Shown in pieces: positions 1 through 5,636 of a stretch of 13,217 nt of DNA. The position numbers were made by a program, and so were the translations under genes. The notes under the pieces are model-generated. The model was not told the origin of the DNA and did not search any database. It saw only the letters and a program-made list of their open reading frames with translations. The stretch spans positions 1 through 13,217 of the forward strand of contig PXAU01000301.1 of NCBI GenBank assembly GCA_003567075.1, in the 5' to 3' direction. Each line of letters opens with the position of its first letter. The first letter of the stretch is position 1. The DNA comes from Trueperaceae bacterium (GTDB lineage Bacteria > Deinococcota > Deinococci > Deinococcales > Trueperaceae).

Positions 1-891
1 CCCATCGCACGTGACGTGGAGCGTATCGAGGCGCTCCGAGACGACGGCCGGCTCACCGCCGAGGAAGCCGAGCGGCTGATCAACGTGTTGCGCGGCGGCG
101 CCGAGACCGCGGAGCCAGCGAGCCCGGCGTCCGGCGTCGAAGCCGCGCCGGAGGAAGCGGCGGCGTTGGCGCCGGACGAGGTGGCGCCTGAGGCGGCGAC
201 GGCGCCCGAGGCATCGCCGCAGGAACCCTCGGCGGCGCCCACGGACCCGATCGGGCCGCTGCCGAGCGAGGCCGCGGTGCGGCGCTGGCTCGTCATCGAG
301 ATGCTCGTCGCCGATCTGCACGTGACGCCGGTGGCGGGATCGACCGAACCGCGGTTGCGCACGGCCGTCGACGGCGCCACGTTGCAGCCCGAGGGTGACG
401 GTTGGCGGCTCCGCTACCGCCTCGACGGCAGCTCGTGGTTCATGGGCAGCTACAGTCCCGAGCGCATCGAGGTCGAGGTCCCCGACGAGCTCGGCGTCGA
501 ACTCGACGTCAAGGCCGGCGACGTCAAGCTCCAGGGCGTGCGCTTCGTCCGCGGTCGGATGCTGGCCGGCGACCTCGTGATCGACGGCGCCGAGTACGTC
601 GACGTCGACAAGAAGGCCGGCGACTTCAGCGCGCGCATCCGCCCCGGCTGGGGTCGGCAGCGCCTGATCTCCAAGGCCGGCGATCTCGACGTGACGCTGT
701 TGCCCGGCTCGGACGTTCGGGTCAATGCCAGCGTCAAGGTCGGCGACCTGCGCGTCGAGGGCGCCTGCCTGGGTGGCGAGCGCCACAGCCAGGGGATCGG
801 TCACCGGTACCAGGGGACGCTCGGCGCTGGCCAGGCGGAGCTCGAGCTGAAGCTGGCCGCCGGCAGCCTGACGCTGGAAGCGGTGGTGTGA
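1..891 (+). CDS. SHOCT-like / DUF4097-type beta-repeat protein (5' partial)
   Basis: No enzymatic motif is visible. The frame is open from base 1 to the TGA at 889-891. A GTG at 16 exists, but it has no Shine-Dalgarno and would cut into the N-terminal helical module, so the true start probably lies upstream. Numbering from that GTG, residues 1-26 form a SHOCT-like helix pair (LTAEEAERLINVL). Residues 28-85 are an Ala/Pro/Glu-rich linker. From about 88 on the protein is all beta-strand, with a recurring [KL]-x-G-D turn at 166-169, 183-186, 200-203, 220-223 and 241-244, as in DUF4097/YvlB-like beta-solenoids. There is no signal peptide or membrane helix in the visible part. It heads an operon with three downstream genes; the next ATG lies 1 nt past its stop. 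In Firmicutes, proteins of this architecture (YvlB, LiaX) act in cell-envelope stress. A similar role here is inference. Confidence 0.75.
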   Translation, partial: PIARDVERIEALRDDGRLTAEEAERLINVLRGGAETAEPASPASGVEAAPEEAAALAPDEVAPEAATAPEASPQEPSAAPTDPIGPLPSEAAVRRWLVIEMLVADLHVTPVAGSTEPRLRTAVDGATLQPEGDGWRLRYRLDGSSWFMGSYSPERIEVEVPDELGVELDVKAGDVKLQGVRFVRGRMLAGDLVIDGAEYVDVDKKAGDFSARIRPGWGRQRLISKAGDLDVTLLPGSDVRVNASVKVGDLRVEGACLGGERHSQGIGHRYQGTLGAGQAELELKLAAGSLTLEAVV

Positions 892-892
892 C

Positions 893-1318
893 ATGGCCGA
901 GGGTGACAGCCGCAAGCGGATCCTGGACATGCTGGCCAGCGGCGCCATCTCTGCAGACGACGCGGCCAAGCTGCTGGCAGCACTCGGCGGAGAGGCGCAG
1001 CCCGGCACGGCACCGCCCACGCCGAAGCCGCGCGGCACCGCGCGCGTCTTCCGTGTCTCCATCGACGCCCTGGACGGCGAGGACGGTGGCAAGGAGCGGG
1101 CCAAGATCCGGGTCAACATCCCGCTCGGGCTGGCGCGTTTCGCGAGCCGATTCCTCCCGCCCGAGGCCAGGCGTGAACTGGAGGCCCAAGGCATCGACCT
1201 GGCCGAGTTGATCCAGGGCCTGGGCGACGAGGTGCCCGAAGGACCCTTGGTCGACATCGACGTCGATGACGAGGCTCACGGCGCCAAGAAGGCGAAGATC
1301 CTGATCGAGGTCGTGTGA
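893..1318 (+). CDS. SHOCT-like domain small protein
   Basis: A 141-aa soluble protein of unknown biochemical function. Residues 1-30 repeat the SHOCT-like helical module of the upstream gene (ILDMLASGAISADDAAKLLAAL). After a Pro-rich linker (about 36-48) comes a domain with two beta-strands (RVFRVSI, KIRVNIPL), an amphipathic helix (GLARFASRFLPPEARREL), a GIDLAELI segment and a closing strand pair around LVDIDVDDE and KILIEVV. Small proteins with a SHOCT-like N-terminus and this RVNIPLGLAR core are common beside DUF4097 and DUF2089 genes in Firmicutes and Deinococcota. The ATG is 1 nt after the upstream stop with only a weak GGTGG-type Shine-Dalgarno, so it is probably translationally coupled. 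It overlaps the next gene by 1 nt. Family assignment is by pattern recognition. Confidence 0.8.
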   Translation: MAEGDSRKRILDMLASGAISADDAAKLLAALGGEAQPGTAPPTPKPRGTARVFRVSIDALDGEDGGKERAKIRVNIPLGLARFASRFLPPEARRELEAQGIDLAELIQGLGDEVPEGPLVDIDVDDEAHGAKKAKILIEVV

Positions 1319-1722
1319 TGCGTCTTCCCCGCTGGGGCGATCCCGACTTCTGGGTCGCTGCCTGGGACGACCTTCGACCGCGCTTCGTGCTGCTGCGGCT
1401 CGAAGTAGGCCACTTGCGCCTGCGCTGGGGATCGCCGCTGTGGCCCTTCGAGGAGACGCTGCGCTTCGGACTGCTCGCGCTTCCCTGGCTCGCGTACGTC
1501 TGGCAGTGGATGCCGCGGGCGTGGCGCGACGAACTCGCCAGGCCCGGCCGCAAGGCCCGCTTCGTCATCGAACCCCCCGTCGGCCCACCCTGGTCCGCGC
1601 TCGAGGCGCTGCTCGACGGTCACGGCGAGGGCATGCTGCGCTTGCCGTCAGGCGAACCGTTCGTGCAGATCGACGTCGTCGACCGCGCCGAGCGCGTCCG
1701 CATCGAGATCACGCAAGTCTGA
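1318..1722 (+). CDS. Hypothetical W-rich protein, likely divergent paralog of the preceding protein
   Basis: A 134-aa protein I do not recognise as a named family. The start is ATG 1318, which shares its A with the upstream TGA. GAGGT at 1307-1311 lies 6 nt before it and favours it over the in-frame GTG at 1315. The protein is unusually rich in tryptophan (nine) and leucine. A hydrophobic stretch at about 48-65 (LRFGLLALPWLAYVWQWM) could be an amphipathic or membrane-inserting helix. Its plan parallels the upstream protein: strand pair (RFVLLRLEV, HLRLRW), helix ending in a P-R-x-W-R-D-E-L segment, then a C-terminus FVQIDVVDRAERVRIEITQV-type that aligns by eye with LVDIDVDDEA...KILIEVV. It lacks the N-terminal SHOCT-like module. 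Co-transcription with its neighbours is near certain; function is unknown. Confidence 0.75.
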   Translation: MRLPRWGDPDFWVAAWDDLRPRFVLLRLEVGHLRLRWGSPLWPFEETLRFGLLALPWLAYVWQWMPRAWRDELARPGRKARFVIEPPVGPPWSALEALLDGHGEGMLRLPSGEPFVQIDVVDRAERVRIEITQV

Positions 1723-1755
1723 GTCCGACCCACTGGCTTTTTGGGAGACACCATC

Positions 1756-2133
1756 ATGGCACACCTGCCCATGCCCACGAACTGTCCCGTGACCGGCGAG
1801 CCGCTCGAGGTCACCCGCCTGCATGCGCCCGGGAGCGGCGTAGCGATCGAGGGCCGCTTCCGACCGAACGAGTTCGCCCTCCTGCCCGCCGAACACGTCG
1901 AGTTCCTGCGCCTGTTCGTCAAGGTGCGCGGCAACCTCAAGGAGGTCGAGCGCGCGATGGGGGTGAGCTACCCCACCGTGCGGCTCCGCTTCGAGCACCT
2001 GCTGCGGGCGCTCGGCTACGAGAGCGCCGAGGACCCAAGCGACCTGCGCGACGAGGTGCTCTCGCAACTCGAGCGCGGTGAGATCGACCCCGGCGAGGCC
2101 GCGAAGCGGCTCGAGGGGCTGCGGCGCCGCTGA
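1756..2133 (+). CDS. DUF2089 family protein, putative HTH regulator with degenerate zinc ribbon
   Basis: A 125-aa protein. The start is ATG 1756 with GGGAGA (1743-1748) seven bases upstream; an in-frame TTG at 1741 is less likely. DUF2089 proteins normally carry a zinc ribbon of the form CPxCGxxLxVTxLxCxxCxTxIxG, followed by a helical domain with a sequence like LKEVERxLGxSYPTVR. Here the frame is recognisable (NCPVTGEPLEVTRLHAPGSGVAIEG, residues 9-33), but only C10 remains of the expected four cysteines. The helix-turn-helix-like segment is intact at about 60-87 (NLKEVERAMGVSYPTVRLRFEHLLRALG). The C-terminus (about 98-122, VLSQLERGEIDPGEAAKRLEGL) resembles the SHOCT-like modules in the first two genes of this operon. 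A role as the operon's own regulator is inference from context. Confidence 0.85.
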   Translation: MAHLPMPTNCPVTGEPLEVTRLHAPGSGVAIEGRFRPNEFALLPAEHVEFLRLFVKVRGNLKEVERAMGVSYPTVRLRFEHLLRALGYESAEDPSDLRDEVLSQLERGEIDPGEAAKRLEGLRRR

Positions 2134-2175
2134 TCGCAGGGCCTGACCGCAGGGCCCGGCCGCTGACCGCAGGGC
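2130..2175. repeat. Three 13-bp direct repeats at the end of the DUF2089 gene
   Basis: CTGATCGCAGGGC at 2130-2142 is followed without a gap by CTGACCGCAGGGC at 2143-2155, and again by CTGACCGCAGGGC at 2163-2175 after a 7-nt spacer. The second and third copies are identical and the first differs at one base. The first copy contains the stop codon of the DUF2089 gene. It could be replication slippage, a protein-binding site upstream of dnaJ, or part of a transcript end. Confidence 0.7.
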
Positions 2176-2272
2176 ATGGCACTAACCGCGTGCTCGGCGT
2201 TCGATCACCCGATTGCGCGCCGCGCACGCAGGTCCGTTGAGCGCACATCACGGTCCTGGCGCCCATGGCCCG

Positions 2273-2278
2273 TATACT
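2273..2278 (+). promoter_or_regulatory. -10 box of leaderless-type dnaJ promoter
   Basis: TATACT is a near-consensus -10 hexamer ending 7 nt before the GTG at 2286. Initiation about 7 nt downstream would start the mRNA at the start codon itself. No convincing -35 hexamer is seen at the normal distance. Confidence 0.65.
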
Positions 2279-2285
2279 GTCGGCC

Positions 2286-3434
2286 GTGCCAGACCACTAC
2301 GACACCCTCGGCGTACCCCGCGACGCGGACGCAAAGACCATCAAGAGCGCGTACCGCAAACTGGCGCTGCGCTACCACCCGGACCGCAACAACGGCGACG
2401 GCGAGGCCGAGGAGCGCTTCAAGGCGATCAACGAGGCCTACGCCGTGCTCTCCGACCAGGAGAAGCGCGCGCGCTACGACCGCTACGGCGATGCCGACGC
2501 GCAAGCGGTGTTCACCGGCGACATCTTCGACGTGTTCGCCTCCGTGTTCGGCGGCGGCATGGCCGGCCGGCACGGTCCGCGGCAGCGGGGCATGGCCGGC
2601 GAGGACCTCGAGGTGACCGCGGAGATCACCTTGGAGCAAGCGCGCGAGGGCGAGACGGTGCAGGTCGAGGTCGACCGCTTCGCCGCCTGCGACCACTGTC
2701 ATGGGGAGCGCAGCGAGCCCGGTGGCGAGGTCAAGCGACGCTGCGACACCTGCGGCGGTGTAGGTCAGGTGCGCGCGCAGGCGCAGTCGTTCTTCGGCAC
2801 GGTGCTCACCACCCAGACCTGCCCCAGTTGCCGCGGCGTCGGCGAGGTCATCGTCACGCCGTGCAGCGTCTGCCGAGGGGCGGGCCGGCGCCCGACCACG
2901 GACACGGTCGACGTGCCCCTGCCCAAGGGCATCGACGGCGGGTACCGCCTTCGCATCCCGCGTGCAGGCAACGTCGGCGTGGACGGCGGCGCCACCGGCG
3001 ACCTCTACGTCTACGTGGAGATGCTGCCCGACGAGCACCTGCAGCGTGACGGCGACGACATCCGCAGCGAACTGCGCATCGGCTTCGCGCAAGCCGCGCT
3101 CGGCAGTTGCTTCGAGGTGCCGACGCTCGACGGGCCCGAGGTGATCGAGATCGTGCCCGGGACGCAGAGCGGCAGCGAGGTGCGGTTGCGCGGCAAGGGC
3201 ATGCCCAGGTTGCGGCAGGTGGGCACCGGTGACCACATCGTGACGGTGGTGGTCGAGACGCCCAAGCGCCTCGGCAAGCGGGCGCGCACGCTGCTCGAGG
3301 AGTACGCCGCGGAGACGGGCGAGGCGATCGAGGCCCGCGAGACGCTGGTCGAGCGCATCAAGGGTTTCTTCGGCGGCCGCAAGCGCAGCGGCAGCGACGA
3401 CGGAGACGCCGGCACGCGCCACGACGCCGCCTGA
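2286..3434 (+). CDS. dnaJ: Chaperone protein DnaJ (Hsp40)
   Basis: Type I J-protein co-chaperone that stimulates DnaK ATPase and delivers unfolded substrates. The start is taken as GTG 2286 (382 aa), because DnaJ proteins normally begin a few residues before the YDTLGV segment and because a -10 box (2273-2278) lies inside the alternative extension from ATG 2265. The J domain spans about 3-68 with the essential HPD at 31-33. The Gly/Phe linker is short (about 69-104). The zinc domain has four Cys pairs (135/138, 153/156, 179/182, 193/196); the first repeat, CDHCHGE, departs from the CxxCxGxG consensus. Beta-barrel substrate domains follow to about 330, then a charged tail. No dnaK or grpE is adjacent, so this is a stand-alone copy; it may be one of several dnaJ/cbpA-type paralogs. 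It converges on miaA. Confidence 0.93.
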   Translation: MPDHYDTLGVPRDADAKTIKSAYRKLALRYHPDRNNGDGEAEERFKAINEAYAVLSDQEKRARYDRYGDADAQAVFTGDIFDVFASVFGGGMAGRHGPRQRGMAGEDLEVTAEITLEQAREGETVQVEVDRFAACDHCHGERSEPGGEVKRRCDTCGGVGQVRAQAQSFFGTVLTTQTCPSCRGVGEVIVTPCSVCRGAGRRPTTDTVDVPLPKGIDGGYRLRIPRAGNVGVDGGATGDLYVYVEMLPDEHLQRDGDDIRSELRIGFAQAALGSCFEVPTLDGPEVIEIVPGTQSGSEVRLRGKGMPRLRQVGTGDHIVTVVVETPKRLGKRARTLLEEYAAETGEAIEARETLVERIKGFFGGRKRSGSDDGDAGTRHDAA

Positions 3435-3475
3435 CGGAGGCGACCGCCGCGGACGCACCGCTCCAGACGCGGTTC

Positions 3476-3539
3476 TCGAGGGCTCAACCCCGGTGTCGAG
3501 GACTCAGCGCCCGCGCAGCAGATCAGCCCCCGCGCAGCA
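3476..3539. repeat. Degenerate tandem direct repeats between dnaJ and miaA
   Basis: Two repeat pairs sit in the convergent gap. TCGAGGGCTCAACCCC (3476-3491) and TCGAGGACTCAGCGCC (3496-3511) match at 13 of 16 bases with a period of 20. CAGCGCCCGCGCAGCA (3505-3520) and CAGCCCCCGCGCAGCA (3524-3539) match at 15 of 16 with a period of 19; the last copy covers the miaA stop and final codons. A short ACCGC/GCGGT hairpin (3457-3473) precedes them but has no T-tract, so I do not call a terminator. Confidence 0.6.
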
Positions 3540-4446
3540 CCGACGCCAGCCAGGCGGTCAGATCCGCCTCGTGCTCCTCGATCGTGCCGTACCAGCGGCG
3601 CGCACCCACCGGCCTGTGGCGGAACCAGGTTCGCTGGCGCTTGGCGTAGCGGAGCGTCGCCTGTTCGATGCCGGCCAGCGCGTCCTCGAGCTGCAGCTCG
3701 CCTGCCAGAACGCGTCGCAGCGGCTCGTACCCGATCGCCTGACGCGCGGTGGCCCACGCTCCCATGCCCGGGGCGAGCGCACGGACCTCGTCCAGCCATC
3801 CCCCAGCCACCATGGCGCGGGTGCGGAAGCGGATGCGCGCCGCGAGCGTCTCGGCCGGTGGCAGCACCACCGCCACCTCGTACGCGAAGCGCGGCGCGCG
3901 CGGCGGGAAGGCCGAGGGCGGCCGACCGGCGCGCCGGAGGATCTCGACGGCGCGAACGACCCGGCGCGGGTTGCGTTGCGTGCGCGCCGCGTCCGCCGGC
4001 GAGGCCGCCGCGAGCTCCCGCAGCAGCGGCTCCACGCCTTCGCGCTCGAGCTCGGCCGCGATGCGGGCCTGCAGCGCCCGGTCGGCTCGCGGGGCCGTCG
4101 GCAACCCGTCGATAAGCGCCTGGAGGTAGAAGCCGGTGCCGCCCACCACGAGCGGCACCCGGTCGCGGGCGAGGACGTCGGCGATGGCCGCCTCGGCGGC
4201 CGGCACGTAGTCTGCCACGCTGTACGGCGCCTCCGGAGCGACGGTCGCCACCAGGTGGTGCGGCACGACCGCACGCTCCTCGGCGGTCGGGCTGGCGGTG
4301 CCGATGACCAAGCCCCGGTAGACCTGCATGGCGTCGGCCGACACCACCTCGAGCGGCCAACGCGCGGCCCAGCGAAGCACCGCCGCCGTCTTGCCGGCGG
4401 CGGTCGGCGCGGCTAGCACCGGTACTCGCGCGAGCGCGTCCTGCAC
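3523..4446 (-). CDS. miaA: tRNA dimethylallyltransferase MiaA
   Basis: Transfers a dimethylallyl group from DMAPP to N6 of A37 in tRNAs reading UNN codons, in the cytoplasm. The start is GTG 4446 (307 aa, the usual family length); the frame stays open far upstream but the N-terminus of the family fits here. Visible motifs are the P-loop APTAAGKT (13-20), SADAMQVYRG (36-45), GTASP (49-53), HHL (63-65), GGTGFYLQALIDG (102-114), RNPRRVVRAVEILR (158-171), QAIGYE (236-241) and the C-terminal RYAKRQRTWFR (266-276). Several positions depart from the common motifs: A in place of G at the P-loop start, A39 for the usual Ser, S52 for the Lys of GTAKP, and HHLV where HHL[IL]D is usual. It is divergent from hsp20, and a TACGCT box 6 nt before the GTG suggests a leaderless mRNA. 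Confidence 0.93.
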   Translation of the reverse strand: MQDALARVPVLAAPTAAGKTAAVLRWAARWPLEVVSADAMQVYRGLVIGTASPTAEERAVVPHHLVATVAPEAPYSVADYVPAAEAAIADVLARDRVPLVVGGTGFYLQALIDGLPTAPRADRALQARIAAELEREGVEPLLRELAAASPADAARTQRNPRRVVRAVEILRRAGRPPSAFPPRAPRFAYEVAVVLPPAETLAARIRFRTRAMVAGGWLDEVRALAPGMGAWATARQAIGYEPLRRVLAGELQLEDALAGIEQATLRYAKRQRTWFRHRPVGARRWYGTIEEHEADLTAWLASVLRGG

Positions 4447-4452
4447 GCATGC

Positions 4453-4458
4453 AGCGTA
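4453..4458 (-). promoter_or_regulatory. -10 box of leaderless-type miaA promoter
   Basis: On the minus strand TACGCT is followed by GCATGC (6 nt) and then the GTG start codon at 4446. It fits TANNNT at the spacing expected for a leaderless transcript. It lies back to back with the hsp20 box at 4482-4487. Confidence 0.55.
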
Positions 4459-4481
4459 ACGTGACCCAGCGCTGGCGATGC

Positions 4482-4487
4482 TACACT
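4482..4487 (+). promoter_or_regulatory. -10 box of leaderless-type hsp20 promoter
   Basis: TACACT ends 7 nt before ATG 4495, the same spacing as at dnaJ. No Shine-Dalgarno precedes the ATG apart from a weak AGG. I see no clear -35 hexamer or CIRCE-type inverted repeat. Confidence 0.6.
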
Positions 4488-4494
4488 CGCAGGC

Positions 4495-4884
4495 ATGGAC
4501 ATCGAGCGCTTCGGCACCGCTGCCGACCTCGAGGAACTGATCACCATCCGCGACCGGATCGAGTCGTTGGCCACGCGCCAGGCCTCCGTCGACGCGCTCA
4601 CGCCGAAGGCAGACCTGCTTGACTTCGGCGACGCCCTGCAGCTGCGCATGGAGGTGCCGGGCGTCGACCAGGCCGACCTCGAGCTGGCCTTGCAGGGGCA
4701 GGAGTTGCTGGTCGCCGGCTTGCGCGAAACGCTCGAGGACGGCGTGACGAGCATCTTCAGCGAACGGCCCAACGGGCCCTTCCAGCGCACGATCCACCTG
4801 CCCGAACCGGTCGACCGCGAACACGTGAGCGCCCACCTACGCGCCGGCGTGCTGGTGGTGCACATGCCCAAGCGGGAGCGTTGA
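4495..4884 (+). CDS. Hsp20/alpha-crystallin family small heat-shock protein
   Basis: ATP-independent holdase chaperone, 129 aa, cytoplasmic. The N-terminal arm is about residues 1-37. The alpha-crystallin domain runs from about 38 to 127 with the typical landmarks: ADLLDFGDALQLRMEVPGVDQADLELALQGQELLVAG (39-75), PNGPFQRTIHLPEPVD (92-107) and the closing A-x-L-x-x-GVLVVHMPK strand (113-126). The protein ends at KRER right after the domain and lacks the C-terminal I-x-I/V tail that many sHSPs use for oligomer assembly, so it may form small oligomers (inference). The start is ATG 4495, set by the leaderless-type -10 box. It overlaps the next gene by 4 nt (TTGA), so the two are probably co-transcribed. 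Confidence 0.9.
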   Translation: MDIERFGTAADLEELITIRDRIESLATRQASVDALTPKADLLDFGDALQLRMEVPGVDQADLELALQGQELLVAGLRETLEDGVTSIFSERPNGPFQRTIHLPEPVDREHVSAHLRAGVLVVHMPKRER

Positions 4885-5573
4885 GCGCCCCCGCAGCCGT
4901 CCCCTTCCCCGTCACGGCGCCGTACCGCGTGCGCGCCGACCTCCACCGCCTCGGCGACGCCCGAGCGGTCCCGCCCTCCTTGGATCCAGGCCCGGCGACC
5001 GTCTTCCGCGCCGACGCTCGCTGGAAGGCGCTGCTGGCGGCGCGGCTCGACGCGCTCGAGCGACACCCGGGCGACGTTCGCGCGGTCGATGAAGCGGCGG
5101 CGCTCGAGCGGCTCCATGCGGCCGGCGAGGACGCCGCCGAACCGGCCTTGCGGCGTCGCGCCCACACCCTGCTCGGAGCCCGGCCACCGGCGCTACGGCG
5201 GCTCGAGGCGCTGGCGCTTGCGTTGCAGGAAGACGTGGTGCTCCTCGGCCCGCGAGTGGCTGGAAGCCGACGGGCACCGGGCGCTGCGCAGGCCGGAGGC
5301 GCTGACGAGGCCGGTACGGGGCGCGTCGCGTGGCTCCAGGTGACGTTCCCCAGCGGCTGGGATCCGGGCGCGATGGCGGGGGCCAGCTTCGAGCGGCTCC
5401 ATGCACCCGTACCGGGTGCGGGGGTGCTGCGGCGCACGGCGCCGGCGTTGGTGCAGCGACGCCTGAACGGCCCGGCGCCATGTGCCGCGGCGGTGTCGCG
5501 TGCCGCAGGAACGTGGCGTGTTGCGGCGGTGTCGTGTGCCGTAGGCGTGTCGTGTGCCGCGGTGGCGACATGA
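4881..5573 (+). CDS. DUF3445 / heme-dependent oxidative N-demethylase-like protein, apparently C-terminally truncated
   Basis: A 230-aa frame starting at TTG 4881, overlapping the hsp20 stop (GGGAG at 4874-4878 is a close, weak Shine-Dalgarno). By pattern it matches the DUF3445 family: PYRVRADLHRL (14-24), LALALQEDVVLL (111-122) and WLQVTFPSGWDPGAMAGASFERLHAPVPG (151-179), corresponding to the family's QEDxxLL, FPSxW and IHxPVPG landmarks. After about residue 191 the similarity stops. The last 40 residues are a low-complexity AAVSCA/VGVSCAA run encoded by degenerate repeats (5487-5562), and I cannot find the usual C-terminal part with its R-x-ERQ segment in any frame. This looks like a decayed or truncated gene; a sequencing artefact or an atypical short member is also possible. 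Activity cannot be assumed. Confidence 0.6.
   Translation: MSAPAAVPFPVTAPYRVRADLHRLGDARAVPPSLDPGPATVFRADARWKALLAARLDALERHPGDVRAVDEAAALERLHAAGEDAAEPALRRRAHTLLGARPPALRRLEALALALQEDVVLLGPRVAGSRRAPGAAQAGGADEAGTGRVAWLQVTFPSGWDPGAMAGASFERLHAPVPGAGVLRRTAPALVQRRLNGPAPCAAAVSRAAGTWRVAAVSCAVGVSCAAVAT
5487..5562. repeat. Degenerate direct repeats ending the DUF3445-like gene
   Basis: A 23-bp unit beginning GCGGCGGTGTCG occurs at 5487-5509 and 5523-5545 with two mismatches. A partial third copy (GCGTGTCGTGTGCCGCGG) follows at 5545-5562. The repeats encode the aberrant AAVSCA-type tail of the gene. Confidence 0.75.
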
Positions 5574-5636
5574 GCGCGCGACCGCTCACGCCAAACCGCA
5601 TCGAAGCCGCCACGTGGCACCGACCCGGTCGACGGC

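Noticed and set aside
2237..2278. TTGAGC at 2237-2242 as the -35 of dnaJ
   Set aside because: The 30-nt spacing to TATACT is far from the normal 16-18 nt.
2205..3458. 417-codon open frame antisense to dnaJ
   Set aside because: Its protein is a His/Ala/Arg/Asp-rich low-complexity shadow of the dnaJ codon pattern in a GC-rich genome. The opposite strand has clear DnaJ motifs throughout.
4447..4836. Upstream extension of the miaA frame by 130 codons
   Set aside because: It lies antisense to hsp20 and would put a long unrelated N-terminus before the P-loop; MiaA of normal length starts at GTG 4446.
5240..5340. Possible internal frameshift in the DUF3445-like gene
   Set aside because: QEDVVLL before and FPSGWDPG after this stretch are in the same frame, so the region is just a poorly conserved linker.
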